A DNA stretch of 64,000 nt. Origin: Arthrobacter sp. ok362 (lineage in GTDB: Bacteria; Actinomycetota; Actinomycetes; Actinomycetales; Micrococcaceae). The stretch covers positions 315,964-379,963 of the forward strand of contig NZ_FNGC01000003.1 in assembly GCF_900102785.1 (NCBI RefSeq), given 5' to 3'. The notes beneath the pieces were generated by a model. The model saw only the letters and a list, made by a program, of their open reading frames with translations, was not told the DNA's origin and made no database searches. Both the position numbers and the translations under genes were made by a program. The number at the start of each line of letters is the position of its first letter. Position 1 is the first letter of the stretch. This document shows positions 1 through 11,645 of the stretch, one piece after another.

Positions 1-1
1 C

Positions 2-670
2 CGGGAGAGCAAGTGCGTGGTCTTCCCCACGGACACGGTCTACGGCATTGCCGCCGACGCCTTTTCACCTCTCGCCGTGACCCTGCTGCTCGCGTCCAAG
101 GGCCGGAGCCGGAAGATGCCCCCGCCCGTGCTGATCCCCAGGCTGAATGCCCTCGACGGCCTCGCCACCGATGTTCCGGCCGAGGCACGGCGGCTGGCCG
201 AGGCGTTCTGGCCCGGCGGCCTGACCCTGATCCTGCATGCCCAGCCGTCACTGGACTGGGACCTCGGTGAGACCAGAGGGACTGTGGCCCTGCGGATCCC
301 GGCCGACGAGATCGCCCAGGACCTGCTGACGCTCACCGGGCCCCTTGCTGTCTCCTCCGCGAACCGCACCGGGCACGCAGCGGCGCAGACCGCCGCGGAC
401 GCCGAGGCCCAGCTGGCGGAATCCGTGGAGGTCTACCTTGAGGGCGGACCCCGGCCCGCCGAGGGTGCCGAGGCTCTCGCCTCGACCATCGTCGACGCGA
501 CGGCCCTGCCGTTGCGCGTAGTCCGACAGGGGGCCATCAGCCTCGAACGCCTGCGCGGCGTGGTTCCCGGGCTGCTGGACGTCGACGGCAACGCCCCCGA
601 TGCTGTGGACACTGCTCCGGACGGCGACGCCGCGCCTGAGGGCGACGCGCCTGAGCCCGGCACCGCATGA
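2..670 (+). CDS. L-threonylcarbamoyladenylate synthase (Sua5/YrdC/YwlC family), 5' end missing
   Basis: The reading frame is open to the left edge, so the first codons lie outside the window. The product makes threonylcarbamoyl-AMP from threonine, bicarbonate and ATP for the t6A modification of ANN-decoding tRNAs in the cytoplasm. The visible N-terminus carries the family signature PTDTVYGIAADAF, followed by the conserved PGGLTLIL and the SSANRTG motif; together these form the YrdC nucleotide-binding fold. The C-terminus ends in a short acidic, Ala/Pro-rich tail. The stop overlaps the next start as ATGA, indicating translational coupling to the glycosyltransferase gene. Confidence 0.9.
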   Translation, partial: RESKCVVFPTDTVYGIAADAFSPLAVTLLLASKGRSRKMPPPVLIPRLNALDGLATDVPAEARRLAEAFWPGGLTLILHAQPSLDWDLGETRGTVALRIPADEIAQDLLTLTGPLAVSSANRTGHAAAQTAADAEAQLAESVEVYLEGGPRPAEGAEALASTIVDATALPLRVVRQGAISLERLRGVVPGLLDVDGNAPDAVDTAPDGDAAPEGDAPEPGTA

Positions 671-1434
671 CGCTGGAGCGCCAGCACGTCCCCTTCCTCG
701 ATGTCGATGCGACCCCCATGACGGTGTCCGAGCTGACCGCGGTCCTCAGCACCTACGTGGCCGAGGGCCGGACCCGGATCATGGTGGGGCACAACCTGCA
801 TAGCGTGACGCTGCTGCACTCCGATCCGGCCTTCCGGTCGTTCTACGAGCGCAGCGACGTGGTGCTGATCGACGGCGCGCCGGTGCTCTGGCTCTGGGCC
901 AAGACCGGCGAAGAGGATGACGGCCGGAGACCTGTGATGGACTACCGGCTGGGGTCGACCGACTGGATTCCCGCACTGGGCAACGTTGCGGGCCTGAAGC
1001 GTATTGCGGTCATCGGCGCAGGCGCCGTGGCCAACGCCGGCGCCGTGGCCAGGCTGCGGGAGATCGTCCCCGGGGCGCGGGTCGACGGCATGCCCGGCGA
1101 AGGCTGGAACGAGGACGTTGAGGAAACCGCGGTCGAATGGCTTAACCGGCTGCGCCCGCAGCTTGTGCTCCTGGGCCTCGGGATGCCGCTGCAGGAACAG
1201 GTCCTGGTGCGCCGGCTTGCCGTGCTCCCGCCGGCCATCTACTGCGCCGTCGGCGGCGCCATCGAGCAGATTGCCGGTGTGCAGAAGTTGGCGCCGCGCT
1301 GGATCGGGCGGCTCGGGCTCGAATGGGCCTGGCGGCTCATGCTCCACCCGCAGCGGGTGGCCTACCGGGTGTTCGGGGAGCCTTGGGTGCTGCTCGGCCT
1401 GCTGCTCCGCAGACGGCTGCGCCGGCAGCCCTAG
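667..1434 (+). CDS. WecG/TagA/CpsF family glycosyltransferase
   Basis: A 255-residue enzyme of the WecG/TagA/CpsF (GT26) family, which transfers a second sugar, often N-acetylmannosamine or a related uronate, onto an undecaprenyl-diphosphate-linked GlcNAc on the cytoplasmic side of the membrane. Family features seen are the N-terminal HNLHSV segment, the catalytic-region IDGAPVLWL, a G-rich stretch with LLGLGMPLQEQ, and the C-terminal GLEWAWRL block followed by a basic tail. It starts at an ATG overlapping the previous stop. A WecA/TagO-like gene lies 1.2 kb downstream and would supply its acceptor. The actual donor sugar cannot be read from the sequence. Confidence 0.88.
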   Translation: MTLERQHVPFLDVDATPMTVSELTAVLSTYVAEGRTRIMVGHNLHSVTLLHSDPAFRSFYERSDVVLIDGAPVLWLWAKTGEEDDGRRPVMDYRLGSTDWIPALGNVAGLKRIAVIGAGAVANAGAVARLREIVPGARVDGMPGEGWNEDVEETAVEWLNRLRPQLVLLGLGMPLQEQVLVRRLAVLPPAIYCAVGGAIEQIAGVQKLAPRWIGRLGLEWAWRLMLHPQRVAYRVFGEPWVLLGLLLRRRLRRQP

Positions 1435-1467
1435 GGGCGTTAACCCTAGAGCCTGGGACGCGGACGG

Positions 1468-2364
1468 TCAGAACTTCTGGTTCTCCAGCGGACCGAAGCC
1501 CTTGCCGCGGAGCCCGGCGGAAAAGGCGCGGAACCAGTCAGCGAGCCCGCGGAAGTCGCCGCTGCGCAGGAAGTAGCCGAGGTAGCCGCCCACATCCGCG
1601 ATGAAGGACTTGACCCGGAAATGCCGGCGGATCATGTAGCCGCGGTTCCGGTAGTAAAAGTAGCGCTTGAAGGCGGAATCCGGAACAATCACGTGCCACC
1701 GCGCACCGAAGACGTGCTTGGTTTCGGCGAAGGCGTGCGGGTGCGTGATGGCAGCGGTGGTGACCGTGCCGAAACGGATCCCGGCCTTCCTGAGCCTCAG
1801 CGTGAAGTCCACTTCGTCGCCGCGGATGAACAGGCGCATGTCCGGCAGGCCGACTTTGAAGAAGACATCGGAGCGGATCAGGGCGCCGTTGAAGAAGTGT
1901 CCGTTGTCGGGCAGGAACCCGACCTTTTCCACCTCCGCACGCTCATGTGTGACCTTGCCGTTGAGCCGGAAGAAAAAGGACAGCTGGTCGGGGTGGCCGG
2001 GGGCCAGCACGAGCGGGACCACGGCGTCCAGGCCGCGTTCCTGCGCCTCGCGGAGCAGCGTGGCAAGGCAGTCGGGGTCTGCCGGCTCGGCGTCGTCGTC
2101 CATCATCCAGATCCAGTCAGCCCCGCTGGCCACGGCCTTGAGGATGGCCAGCGAGAATCCGCCGGCGCCGCCAAGGTTGGCCTCGGACCGGATGTAGTCC
2201 ACGTTGGCGTGCCGCCCGGCAACGTCCTTCGATGGCACGGTTCCGCTGTCGACGAGGCAAATGGACCGTACCGGAGCGGTCTGGTTGTTGATGGCGTCCA
2301 TCAGGACTGCCAGCTCCCTGGGACGGTTAAACGTCACGGCAGCGACTGCAACCGAGGGGGTCAT
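1468..2364 (-). CDS. Family 2 glycosyltransferase (GlfT1/rhamnosyltransferase-like)
   Basis: A 298-residue GT-A fold glycosyltransferase. The N-terminus has the beta-strand TPSVAVAAVTFNRP typical of GT2 enzymes. A DDD metal-binding motif (WMMDDDAEP) follows near residue 90, and a GDEVDFTLRLRKAG block near residue 185 is the usual acid/base region. It resembles actinobacterial galactofuranosyl or rhamnosyl transferases that build the cell-wall polysaccharide linker, but the sugar is an inference. A good ribosome binding site (GAAAGGA) precedes the ATG. It converges with the WecG-like gene, with 33 bases between them, and is transcribed away from the WecA-like gene. Confidence 0.85.
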   Translation of the reverse strand: MTPSVAVAAVTFNRPRELAVLMDAINNQTAPVRSICLVDSGTVPSKDVAGRHANVDYIRSEANLGGAGGFSLAILKAVASGADWIWMMDDDAEPADPDCLATLLREAQERGLDAVVPLVLAPGHPDQLSFFFRLNGKVTHERAEVEKVGFLPDNGHFFNGALIRSDVFFKVGLPDMRLFIRGDEVDFTLRLRKAGIRFGTVTTAAITHPHAFAETKHVFGARWHVIVPDSAFKRYFYYRNRGYMIRRHFRVKSFIADVGGYLGYFLRSGDFRGLADWFRAFSAGLRGKGFGPLENQKF

Positions 2365-2669
2365 CGCGGGGTCCTTTCAGCACGACCGTCAGTGGTTTTC
2401 CCGCCGGCGGAGGGCCGTGTGACGCGAAGACAGGTGGCCGTTGGCATTAGTATCTTGACTAGAGTCCACTGTAATACAGCCCTGTCAGGCACTACGCACT
2501 GCCTGCCCTGAGCACGGCGACGGAGAAGTTTCATTTTTCGAAAGACAGTTCCACGGCAATTGAATCCACCCCATTTCCGCAGCTCACCGGTGCGTCCGCC
2601 GCTGCGGACCGTGCTGGCGTGTGGTGCCTGCGCTGACGGCACTGACGGTACTTGGTTGGTGGTCTTCCC
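2365..2669. other. Divergent intergenic region
   Basis: About 305 bases separate the family 2 glycosyltransferase (leftward) from the WecA-like gene (rightward). The stretch is more AT-rich than its surroundings around 2440-2560. It must hold promoters for both genes, but I could not find a convincing -35/-10 pair. I see no conserved small ORF or clear repeat in it. Confidence 0.4.
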
Positions 2670-3794
2670 GTGATCATGTACCTGCTCATGATGCTGACGG
2701 CAGCGATCGTGACCTACGCGGCGACCTGGGGTGCCCGGCTTGTGGGCAACAAGCTGGAGTTGTATTCTCCGATCCGCAGCCGCGACATGCACTCCACCCC
2801 GATCTCCCGGCTCGGCGGCCTGGGCATCTTCGCGGGGGTCCTGGTGGCTTTGGTCATGGCAAGCAACTCATTTTTCGTCATGGACATCTTCCGGAACAAC
2901 ACGGCGCCGTGGGGAATCCTGGCCGGGGCCTCCGTGATCGTGCTTGTCGGTGTGGCGGACGATCTGCTGGATCTTCGGTGGTGGGTCAAGCTGATCGGCC
3001 AAAGCGCCGCAGCACTGGTCGTGGCCACTTGGGGTGTCCGGATGACGGTTATCCCGTTCATCCCGGAGCCGATCGTGATTCAGAATGAGGCCGTAAGCAT
3101 CGTGCTGACCGCCGGACTGATCGTGACCACGATGAACGCCTTCAACTTCATTGACGGACTGGACGGCCTCGCCGCGGGCGTGGCGATCATCGGGGGAGCG
3201 GCGTTCTTCCTCACGGCCTACTGGGTCCACAGGACGGCCGTCCTGCTGGATCGCTCGGACCTGGCCACCCTCCTGACCGCCATCGTGGTCGGCAGCTGCG
3301 TCGGCTTCCTGCCGCACAACTGGTTTCCCTCGAAGATCTTCATGGGCGATTCCGGGGCCATGCTGATCGGCCTGCTGATGGCCTCGGCCGGCGTCGTTTC
3401 CACCGGCCAAATCAGCTCCGGTCTCTACGACCGGGCCAACGGCATTCCCACCGTTATCCCTATCCTGTTGCCGTTCGCAGTACTGTTCCTGCCGCTGCTG
3501 GACCTGTGCCTGGCGGTTGTGCGGCGGACCGCGCTGGGCCGTTCGCCGTGGTCGGCGGACCGCGGACACCTGCACCACAAACTCCTGGACATCGGATACT
3601 CGCACCGCGGCGCCGTCGTGCTGATGTACCTGTGGACCTGCATCCTTGCCTTCGGCGGCCTCGCCTTCGCGATCTTCCCCTGGCATATAGTCCTCGCCGC
3701 CGATCTGGCCGCCGCGGCAATCATGGCCGTGGTGACTGCCTGGCCGTACCTGCGCCAGCGGGGGCCGAGACAGCTGGCCAGGACCCCCGAGTAG
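2670..3794 (+). CDS. MraY/WecA/TagO-type undecaprenyl-phosphate N-acetylhexosamine-1-phosphate transferase
   Basis: A polytopic membrane enzyme of about 374 residues that attaches a HexNAc-1-phosphate from a UDP-sugar to undecaprenyl phosphate, the first step in making wall polymers. The family motifs are clear: VGVADDLLDL with the catalytic aspartates, NAFNFIDGLDGLAAG, the GDSGAMLIG loop, and HLHHKLLDIGYSHR, the HIHH-type motif that points to WecA/TagO rather than MraY. About eleven hydrophobic segments are present. Possible starts are a TTG at 2652, a GTG at 2670 and an ATG at 2676; I chose the GTG because it lies directly before the first membrane segment. It pairs functionally with the WecG-like gene upstream. 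Confidence 0.88.
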   Translation: MIMYLLMMLTAAIVTYAATWGARLVGNKLELYSPIRSRDMHSTPISRLGGLGIFAGVLVALVMASNSFFVMDIFRNNTAPWGILAGASVIVLVGVADDLLDLRWWVKLIGQSAAALVVATWGVRMTVIPFIPEPIVIQNEAVSIVLTAGLIVTTMNAFNFIDGLDGLAAGVAIIGGAAFFLTAYWVHRTAVLLDRSDLATLLTAIVVGSCVGFLPHNWFPSKIFMGDSGAMLIGLLMASAGVVSTGQISSGLYDRANGIPTVIPILLPFAVLFLPLLDLCLAVVRRTALGRSPWSADRGHLHHKLLDIGYSHRGAVVLMYLWTCILAFGGLAFAIFPWHIVLAADLAAAAIMAVVTAWPYLRQRGPRQLARTPE

Positions 3795-3831
3795 CCTGCC
3801 CGGCATGCCGGAGGAACCTGCTCCGACGCGC

Positions 3832-3862
3832 TTTACCGGATAATTTCTATCTAATGTAGAAT
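3832..3862 (+). promoter_or_regulatory. Possible promoter of the ATP synthase operon
   Basis: An AT-rich island in otherwise GC-rich DNA, 60-90 bases before the first operon gene, contains a good -10 hexamer TAGAAT at 3857-3862. The best -35 candidate (TTTACC at 3832) is 19 bases away, which is weak, so this is tentative. Confidence 0.3.
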
Positions 3863-3923
3863 TCAGGGGCGGCACTTCGCCGCCCACCTTGACCAGCATC
3901 ACGCCAGCGACGATTGGGATCTC

Positions 3924-4409
3924 ATGACCTCCAACGCCGAACCGGGACCCGCTCCCGGCAACGGACCCGTTGGCGTCTCTGGCCCCACAAAATCGCTGTG
4001 GCTCAGACTGCTGGCCATGAGCTCCGCAGCCTCCGCCGCCGCCTTGGTGCTGACCGGCGTCGCTGCCTTCGTCGTCAACGGCGCCGTGGGGTTCTGGTCC
4101 GCGCTCTTCGGGGGAGCGCTGGTGATGGCGTTCTTCGCCATCAGCCTGGCGGTGGGCCACTTCGTCGGCCGCAACAACCCCTCCGGAGCGATCGGACTGT
4201 TCGTCGCGACATACTTCGTCAAGGTTGTCGGCTTTGCCGTGGTCCTCTTCGTCATCGGCGCTCCGGCCTGGCTGCACGGGCGCTGGTTCCTGATCGGCGC
4301 CGTCGTGACCGTGGTGTTTTGGCAGGCCGCAGAAATCTACGGTTTCAGCAAGGCGAGGCTCCAGATTTACAACGATCCCGAAACCGGAAAAGACGGCACC
4401 GATGTTTAG
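3924..4409 (+). CDS. AtpI-like membrane protein at the head of the atp operon
   Basis: A 161-residue protein with a polar N-terminal 25 residues and four predicted membrane segments (about residues 28-50, 55-78, 90-113 and 118-138), followed by a short charged cytoplasmic tail. The position directly before AtpZ and subunit a, and the four-helix plan, match the AtpI/UncI proteins that help assemble the c-ring in other bacteria. Sequence similarity is low, so the assignment rests mostly on context. Its 3' end overlaps the next gene by 8 bases, which suggests coupled translation. Confidence 0.7.
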   Translation: MTSNAEPGPAPGNGPVGVSGPTKSLWLRLLAMSSAASAAALVLTGVAAFVVNGAVGFWSALFGGALVMAFFAISLAVGHFVGRNNPSGAIGLFVATYFVKVVGFAVVLFVIGAPAWLHGRWFLIGAVVTVVFWQAAEIYGFSKARLQIYNDPETGKDGTDV

Positions 4410-4752
4410 CCGCAAAACTGGCCGCAGGCCACTTACCCGTCCAAATAACAAGCCAGCCAAAACACCCAAAACTACAGCCGGTGCCCCCGGTGTATCGACG
4501 GATGGCAGCGACGGCGGATACAACGCCGGAATCGCCGTCTTCAGCTACATTGTTGGCGGAATCATCGTCTGGAGTTTGATAGGGTGGGGACTGGATAATC
4601 TGTGGGGAACCCGCTGGATTGTGCTCGCAGGCGCCCTGCTTGGAGCTGCGGGCGGGTTCTATCTTTCTCATATGCACGGCCTCACCAGTAACAGAACTTC
4701 AGCTGGTGACGGCAATGCTGCACGTGGCCCGTCCCAGGACGAGGAACAGTAA
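4402..4752 (+). CDS. AtpZ/AtpI family protein
   Basis: A 116-residue protein with a disordered Lys/Thr/Pro-rich N-terminus of about 45 residues, then two membrane helices separated by GWGLDNLWGTRWIV. The pattern G-G-LD--GT is the hallmark of the small AtpZ/AtpI proteins encoded next to F-type ATPases, proposed in other bacteria to act in assembly or magnesium/calcium transport. The tail after the second helix is polar. It begins inside the end of the previous gene and precedes atpB by 91 bases. Confidence 0.78.
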   Translation: MFSRKTGRRPLTRPNNKPAKTPKTTAGAPGVSTDGSDGGYNAGIAVFSYIVGGIIVWSLIGWGLDNLWGTRWIVLAGALLGAAGGFYLSHMHGLTSNRTSAGDGNAARGPSQDEEQ

Positions 4753-4843
4753 TGCCAAATAATTTCACAGGGGGAGAGGCGGGCACCTATGTCGCCGGTC
4801 CCCGCCCAACGCCCAATGATGGACACAGCAGAGAGGAAACGCG

Positions 4844-5644
4844 TTGATCGCGCTTGCGCTCCCGGCCCAAGATTCAGGAACCTTCACGCCTCCTGGAATT
4901 GAAGAACTTCACCTGCCGGCTATCATCCCCTGGGGTGCAGCCGATGGATTTTCCAAGCAGATGCTGCTGGTAATCCTGTCGGTTGTCATTATCGGTACAT
5001 TTTTTGTGATCGCTGCGCGGAAGCAGCAGCTCGTTCCCGGCAAACTGCAGTTCGCAGGCGAGGCTGCCTACAGCTTCGTCCGCAACGGCATCGCCAAGGA
5101 CATCATCGGCGGCCGGGACTTCATGAAGTATGTCCCGCTGCTGTTCACCCTGTTCTTCTTCATCCTCGTGAACAACATCTACGGTGCAATCCCGCTGATC
5201 CAGCTTCCGACCTTCTCGCACGTCGGCGGGGCCTACGTGCTCGCGTTGATCGTGTACGTCACCTGGATCGGCATTGGCATCAAGAGGAACGGCCTGAAGT
5301 ACTTCAAGCTGGCAACGGTTCCCACAGGCGTGCCGTTCTACATCCTCCCGATTGTCGTCCCGATCGAAATCATCTCCAACTTCTTGGTCCGCCCGGTCAC
5401 GCACAGCCTCCGTCTGTTCGCCACCATGCTGGCCGGCCACTTGATCGTGATGATCTCGGGTGCGGGCATCGAATACCTCGTGATGCAGGAAAACGTCCTC
5501 CTCAAGGGCGCGTCCGTACTCGTCCTTGGCGGCGCGATCGCCATGTACATGCTCGAAGCGCTGATCATGGTGCTGCAGGCCTACGTCTTCACGCTGCTGA
5601 CCGCGATCTACATCGAAGGCGCGCTGCACGCCGACAGTCACTAG
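4844..5644 (+). CDS. atpB: ATP synthase Fo subunit a
   Basis: A 266-residue stator subunit that provides the two proton half-channels next to the c-ring in the membrane. The conserved arginine needed for proton transfer lies in the helix SLRLFATMLAGHLIVM, around residues 188-203, and the C-terminal helix ending in TAIYIEGALHADSH is typical. About six membrane segments are visible. The start is a TTG at 4844 preceded by a GAGAGG ribosome binding site; no ATG fits as well. It is followed by the remaining eight-subunit operon in the usual order a-c-b-delta-alpha-gamma-beta-epsilon. Confidence 0.95.
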   Translation: MIALALPAQDSGTFTPPGIEELHLPAIIPWGAADGFSKQMLLVILSVVIIGTFFVIAARKQQLVPGKLQFAGEAAYSFVRNGIAKDIIGGRDFMKYVPLLFTLFFFILVNNIYGAIPLIQLPTFSHVGGAYVLALIVYVTWIGIGIKRNGLKYFKLATVPTGVPFYILPIVVPIEIISNFLVRPVTHSLRLFATMLAGHLIVMISGAGIEYLVMQENVLLKGASVLVLGGAIAMYMLEALIMVLQAYVFTLLTAIYIEGALHADSH

Positions 5645-5769
5645 GCGAAACGCCAACAGGCGCAGCGCCTTCCGGGGCAGCGCCAGCAGGCACAACATAG
5701 TCTTCCCCTCACGGGGATGAAGCAACCCAAACAACCTGCCACATGGGTGGCATCTTGAAAGGAAGAAAA

Positions 5770-5988
5770 ATGGAAGGCTCCATCAACGGCTCCATCAACC
5801 TCGTCGGCTACGGCCTCTCCGCCATCGGCGGTGGTATCGGTGTTGGTCTCGTGTTCGCCGCTTACATCAACGGTGTTGCACGTCAGCCGGAAGCCCAGCG
5901 CGTCCTGCAGCCGATCGCATTCCTCGGCCTCGCGCTGACTGAAGCCCTCGCCATCCTGGGCCTGGTCTTCGCGTTCGTTCTCAAGTAA
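5770..5988 (+). CDS. atpE: ATP synthase Fo subunit c
   Basis: A 72-residue hairpin of two membrane helices that forms the rotating proton ring. The polar loop NGVARQPEA is the family signature for contact with the F1 stalk, and the carboxylate that carries the proton is Glu58 in [10 protein letters not shown]. An ATG at 5743 is also in frame, but the ATG at 5770 has a GAAAGGAAG ribosome binding site and gives the normal length. The Glu lies in the second helix, the standard proton-type arrangement. The loop and helix residues are also the binding region of diarylquinoline drugs in mycobacteria. Confidence 0.96.
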   Translation: MEGSINGSINLVGYGLSAIGGGIGVGLVFAAYINGVARQPEAQRVLQPIAFLGLALTEALAILGLVFAFVLK

Positions 5989-6036
5989 ACAGAACAACCG
6001 AACATCCAGAACCGAGTAGATAAGGACGGGTGAAAT

Positions 6037-6588
6037 ATGAATCAAGCGATCATCTCAGCCGCCACCGAAGGCGGTACTAACCCCCTCGTTCCCAATCCTT
6101 GGGAGATGCTTGTCGTCTTCGCCGGCTTTGCTGTCCTCATGTACATCGTGGTCAAGTACGTTGTCCCGATGTTTGAGAAGACCTACGCAGAGCGGGCCGA
6201 GGCCATCGAAGGTGGTATCGCCAAGGCCGAAAAGGCCCAGGCCGAGGCCTCCGCAGCACTCGAAGAGTACAAGCAGCAGCTCACGGATGCCCGCGCCGAA
6301 GGCAACCGCATCCGCGAGGAAGCACGCGCCGAAGGTGCCCAGATCCTTGCAGAACTGAAGGAGAAGGCGGCTTCCGAGTCTGCCCGCATCTCCGCACAGG
6401 CCCACGCGCAGATCGAATCCGAGCGCCAGGCGGCCGTTGTGTCGCTCCGCACGGAGGTCGGCACGCTGGCCACGACGCTGGCGAGCCGCATCGTCGGCGA
6501 GGCACTGAGCGACGATGCACGGTCAGCCCGAGTGGTGGACCGCTTCCTGGCAGATCTGGAGAACCAGAACGCGGGTGTAGCTAAGTAA
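6037..6588 (+). CDS. atpF: ATP synthase Fo subunit b
   Basis: A 183-residue peripheral stalk subunit. One N-terminal membrane helix (about residues 22-43) is followed by a long charged coiled coil rich in Ala, Glu, Lys and Arg that reaches up to the delta subunit. A ribosome binding site (AAGGACGGG) precedes the ATG. The stop TAA overlaps the next ATG by one base (TAATG), giving tight coupling with delta. Unlike in mycobacteria, b and delta are separate polypeptides here. Confidence 0.95.
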   Translation: MNQAIISAATEGGTNPLVPNPWEMLVVFAGFAVLMYIVVKYVVPMFEKTYAERAEAIEGGIAKAEKAQAEASAALEEYKQQLTDARAEGNRIREEARAEGAQILAELKEKAASESARISAQAHAQIESERQAAVVSLRTEVGTLATTLASRIVGEALSDDARSARVVDRFLADLENQNAGVAK

Positions 6589-7415
6589 TGGCAGGTGTAT
6601 CGAGCGAATCGCTGGCCGCTGCGCTGGCGGCCCTGGAAGCCAAGCTTCCCTCCGCGTCGCTGCAGTTGGCAACGGAACTCTTCGGAATCCTGGGCACGGT
6701 GGACAGCTCGGCCGGTTTGCGCCGCGCCCTGACTGACCCGTCCCGCAACGGTGACGAAAAGTCGGCGCTGGTGAAGCAGCTCTTCAGCGGAAAAGTATCC
6801 GCTGACGCTGTTGAGATCACCGCCGGACTGGCCAGCTCCCGCTGGGCATCGGCACGGGATGTCGGCGATGCACTCGAGACTCTTGCCGCTTCGGTGGTCA
6901 TCGCTGTTGCCGAGAACAAGTCGGCCGTCTCCGCCTCCGGGCTCACCGGACTGGAAGCGCTGGAGAACGATCTGTTCTCCTTCAACCAGGTCGTTGAGTC
7001 CAGCCACGAGGTCCAGCGTGCTCTGTCCGAGCCGCAGGCCAGCCCGGCCGCCAAGGTGTCCCTCGCCGAGAAGCTCGTACCCGGTGCGAGCGAGGAAGCG
7101 AAAGTCCTGATCGGACAGGCCGTCACGGCTCCGCGCGGGCTCAAGGTCACCAAGCTCGTTGGCCGTTTCGCCGAGCTTGCCGCCAAACGCCAGCAGCGCT
7201 GGATTGCAACGGTCAGTGTCACCCGTCCGCTGACGGAGGCCCAGACCAGCCGCCTGCAGGCGGGCCTCAACGCCCTCTACGGGCGCGAGCTCAAGATCAA
7301 CATGAACGTTGACCCGGCACTGATCGGTGGAATCCGGATCCAGGTTGGGGATGAAGTGGTTGACGCTTCCGTCCTGACCCGTCTGGGTGAACTCCACCGT
7401 CAGCTTGCCGGCTAG
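6588..7415 (+). CDS. atpH: ATP synthase F1 subunit delta
   Basis: A 275-residue delta subunit, longer than the roughly 180 residues of E. coli but normal for actinobacteria. The C-terminal third carries the family pattern, ending RELKINMNVDPALIGGIRIQ followed by a short helix. Delta sits on top of the alpha-beta hexamer and joins it to the b stalk. The extra N-terminal length is an alanine-rich helical region. It is coupled to atpF by a one-base overlap and followed by an 83-base gap before atpA. Confidence 0.95.
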   Translation: MAGVSSESLAAALAALEAKLPSASLQLATELFGILGTVDSSAGLRRALTDPSRNGDEKSALVKQLFSGKVSADAVEITAGLASSRWASARDVGDALETLAASVVIAVAENKSAVSASGLTGLEALENDLFSFNQVVESSHEVQRALSEPQASPAAKVSLAEKLVPGASEEAKVLIGQAVTAPRGLKVTKLVGRFAELAAKRQQRWIATVSVTRPLTEAQTSRLQAGLNALYGRELKINMNVDPALIGGIRIQVGDEVVDASVLTRLGELHRQLAG

Positions 7416-7498
7416 CCGGACAAGCACAACCTAACGACAAGAAACCCCGGTCATCGTGAGCAACGATGATCACGAAAACAGGAGAGCAGGGACTGCAG

Positions 7499-9136
7499 AT
7501 GGCCGAATTGACCATCAACGCCGACGACGTCCGTAATGCGTTGAACGAGTTCGCGGCGTCCTACGAACCCGGAAACGCTGAGCGCGTAGAGGTCGGCCGT
7601 GTAACAACCGCAGGTGACGGCATCGCCCGTGTTGAGGGCCTTCCCTCGGTCATGGCGAACGAGCTGCTTCGCTTCGAAGACGGCACTCTGGGCCTGGCCC
7701 AGAACCTTGACGTCCGCGAGATCGGTGTCATCATCCTCGGTGACTTCACCGGAATCGAAGAAGGCCAGGAAGTCCACCGGACCGGGCAGGTTCTGTCCGT
7801 GCCGGTTGGCGATGCCTTCCTCGGCCGTGTGGTTGACCCGCTGGGCCAGCCCATCGACGACCTCGGCGAGATCAAGGCCGAGGCCACCCGTGCCCTGGAA
7901 CTCCAGGCGCCCGGCGTAACCCAGCGTAAGTCGGTCCACGAGCCGATGCAGACTGGCCTGAAGGCCATCGACGCGATGATCCCGATTGGCCGCGGCCAGC
8001 GTCAGCTGATCATCGGTGACCGCCAGACCGGCAAGTCGGCGATCGCGATCGACACGATCATCAACCAGAGGGCCAACTGGGCTTCCGGCGATGTCACCAA
8101 GCAGGTTCGCTGCATCTACGTCGCCATCGGCCAGAAGGCGTCCACGATCGCGGCCGTCCGCCAGACCCTGGAGGACAACGGCGCACTGGAATACACCACG
8201 ATCGTGGCTTCCCCCGCGTCCGACCCCGCAGGCTTCAAGTACCTGGCACCGTACGCCGGTTCGGCCATCGGCCAGCACTGGATGTACGGCGGCAAGCACG
8301 TCCTCATCGTGTTCGATGACCTGTCCAAGCAGGCTGAGGCCTACCGTGCAGTGTCCCTGCTGCTCCGCCGCCCGCCGGGACGCGAAGCTTACCCGGGGGA
8401 CGTCTTCTACCTGCACTCCCGTCTGCTGGAGCGTTGTGCCAAGCTCTCCGACGAGCTCGGTGCAGGCTCGATGACCGGCCTGCCGCTGATCGAGACCAAG
8501 GCGAACGACGTTTCCGCCTACATCCCGACCAACGTGATCTCCATTACCGATGGCCAGATCTTCCTGCAGTCGGACCTCTTCAACGCCAACCAGCGTCCCG
8601 CTGTGGACGTCGGCGTGTCCGTCTCCCGCGTCGGTGGCGCCGCCCAGGTCAAGTCCATGAAGAAGGTCTCCGGTACCTTGAAACTGGAACTGGCCCAGTA
8701 CCGCGACATGCAGGCCTTCGCCATGTTTGCCTCGGACCTCGACGCAGCATCGCGCCAGCAGCTGACCCGCGGTGCACGCCTGATGGAACTGCTCAAGCAG
8801 GGCCAGTACTCGCCGTTCCCGATCGAGAACCAGGTCGTCTCCATCTGGGCCGGCACCAACGGCTACCTCGACAACGTTCCGGTTGAAGACATCAACCGCT
8901 TCGAGACCGAGTTCCTGGAGCACCTCAAGCACAAGTCCTCCATCCTGACGACGCTGGCCCAGACCAACGTCATGGACGATGACACCGCTGAAGCACTGAA
9001 GACCGCAATCGTGGACTTCAAGAAGGGCTTCTTCGGCGAGGGAGACAACCTCCTGGTCGGTGCGGGGCACGAGGAGCACGACGCCATCGGCGAGGATCAG
9101 GTCGACCAGGAAAAAATCGTCAAGCAGAAGCGCTAG
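7499..9136 (+). CDS. atpA: ATP synthase F1 subunit alpha
   Basis: A 545-residue non-catalytic nucleotide-binding subunit. The P-loop is GDRQTGKSA, around residue 170, and a conserved [15 protein letters not shown] block follows. The C-terminus has an acidic, charged tail of about 25 residues beyond the usual end, common in actinobacteria. The frame is open further upstream, but the ATG at 7499 has an AGGAGAG ribosome binding site and begins [15 protein letters not shown], the expected N-terminus. Confidence 0.96.
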   Translation: MAELTINADDVRNALNEFAASYEPGNAERVEVGRVTTAGDGIARVEGLPSVMANELLRFEDGTLGLAQNLDVREIGVIILGDFTGIEEGQEVHRTGQVLSVPVGDAFLGRVVDPLGQPIDDLGEIKAEATRALELQAPGVTQRKSVHEPMQTGLKAIDAMIPIGRGQRQLIIGDRQTGKSAIAIDTIINQRANWASGDVTKQVRCIYVAIGQKASTIAAVRQTLEDNGALEYTTIVASPASDPAGFKYLAPYAGSAIGQHWMYGGKHVLIVFDDLSKQAEAYRAVSLLLRRPPGREAYPGDVFYLHSRLLERCAKLSDELGAGSMTGLPLIETKANDVSAYIPTNVISITDGQIFLQSDLFNANQRPAVDVGVSVSRVGGAAQVKSMKKVSGTLKLELAQYRDMQAFAMFASDLDAASRQQLTRGARLMELLKQGQYSPFPIENQVVSIWAGTNGYLDNVPVEDINRFETEFLEHLKHKSSILTTLAQTNVMDDDTAEALKTAIVDFKKGFFGEGDNLLVGAGHEEHDAIGEDQVDQEKIVKQKR

Positions 9137-9212
9137 TTTCGCTGGCAGGGACTGCCGGGACCCGCACAGGTTCCGGCAGTCCCGGCCATCGGGATCTTAG
9201 GAAAGGATAAGT

Positions 9213-11644
<2,432 letters not shown>

Positions 11645-11645
11645 T

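Noticed and set aside
1434-1450. Short hairpin TAGGG/CCCTA between two convergent glycosyltransferase genes
   Set aside because: Only five base pairs and no T run, so it is too weak to call a terminator.
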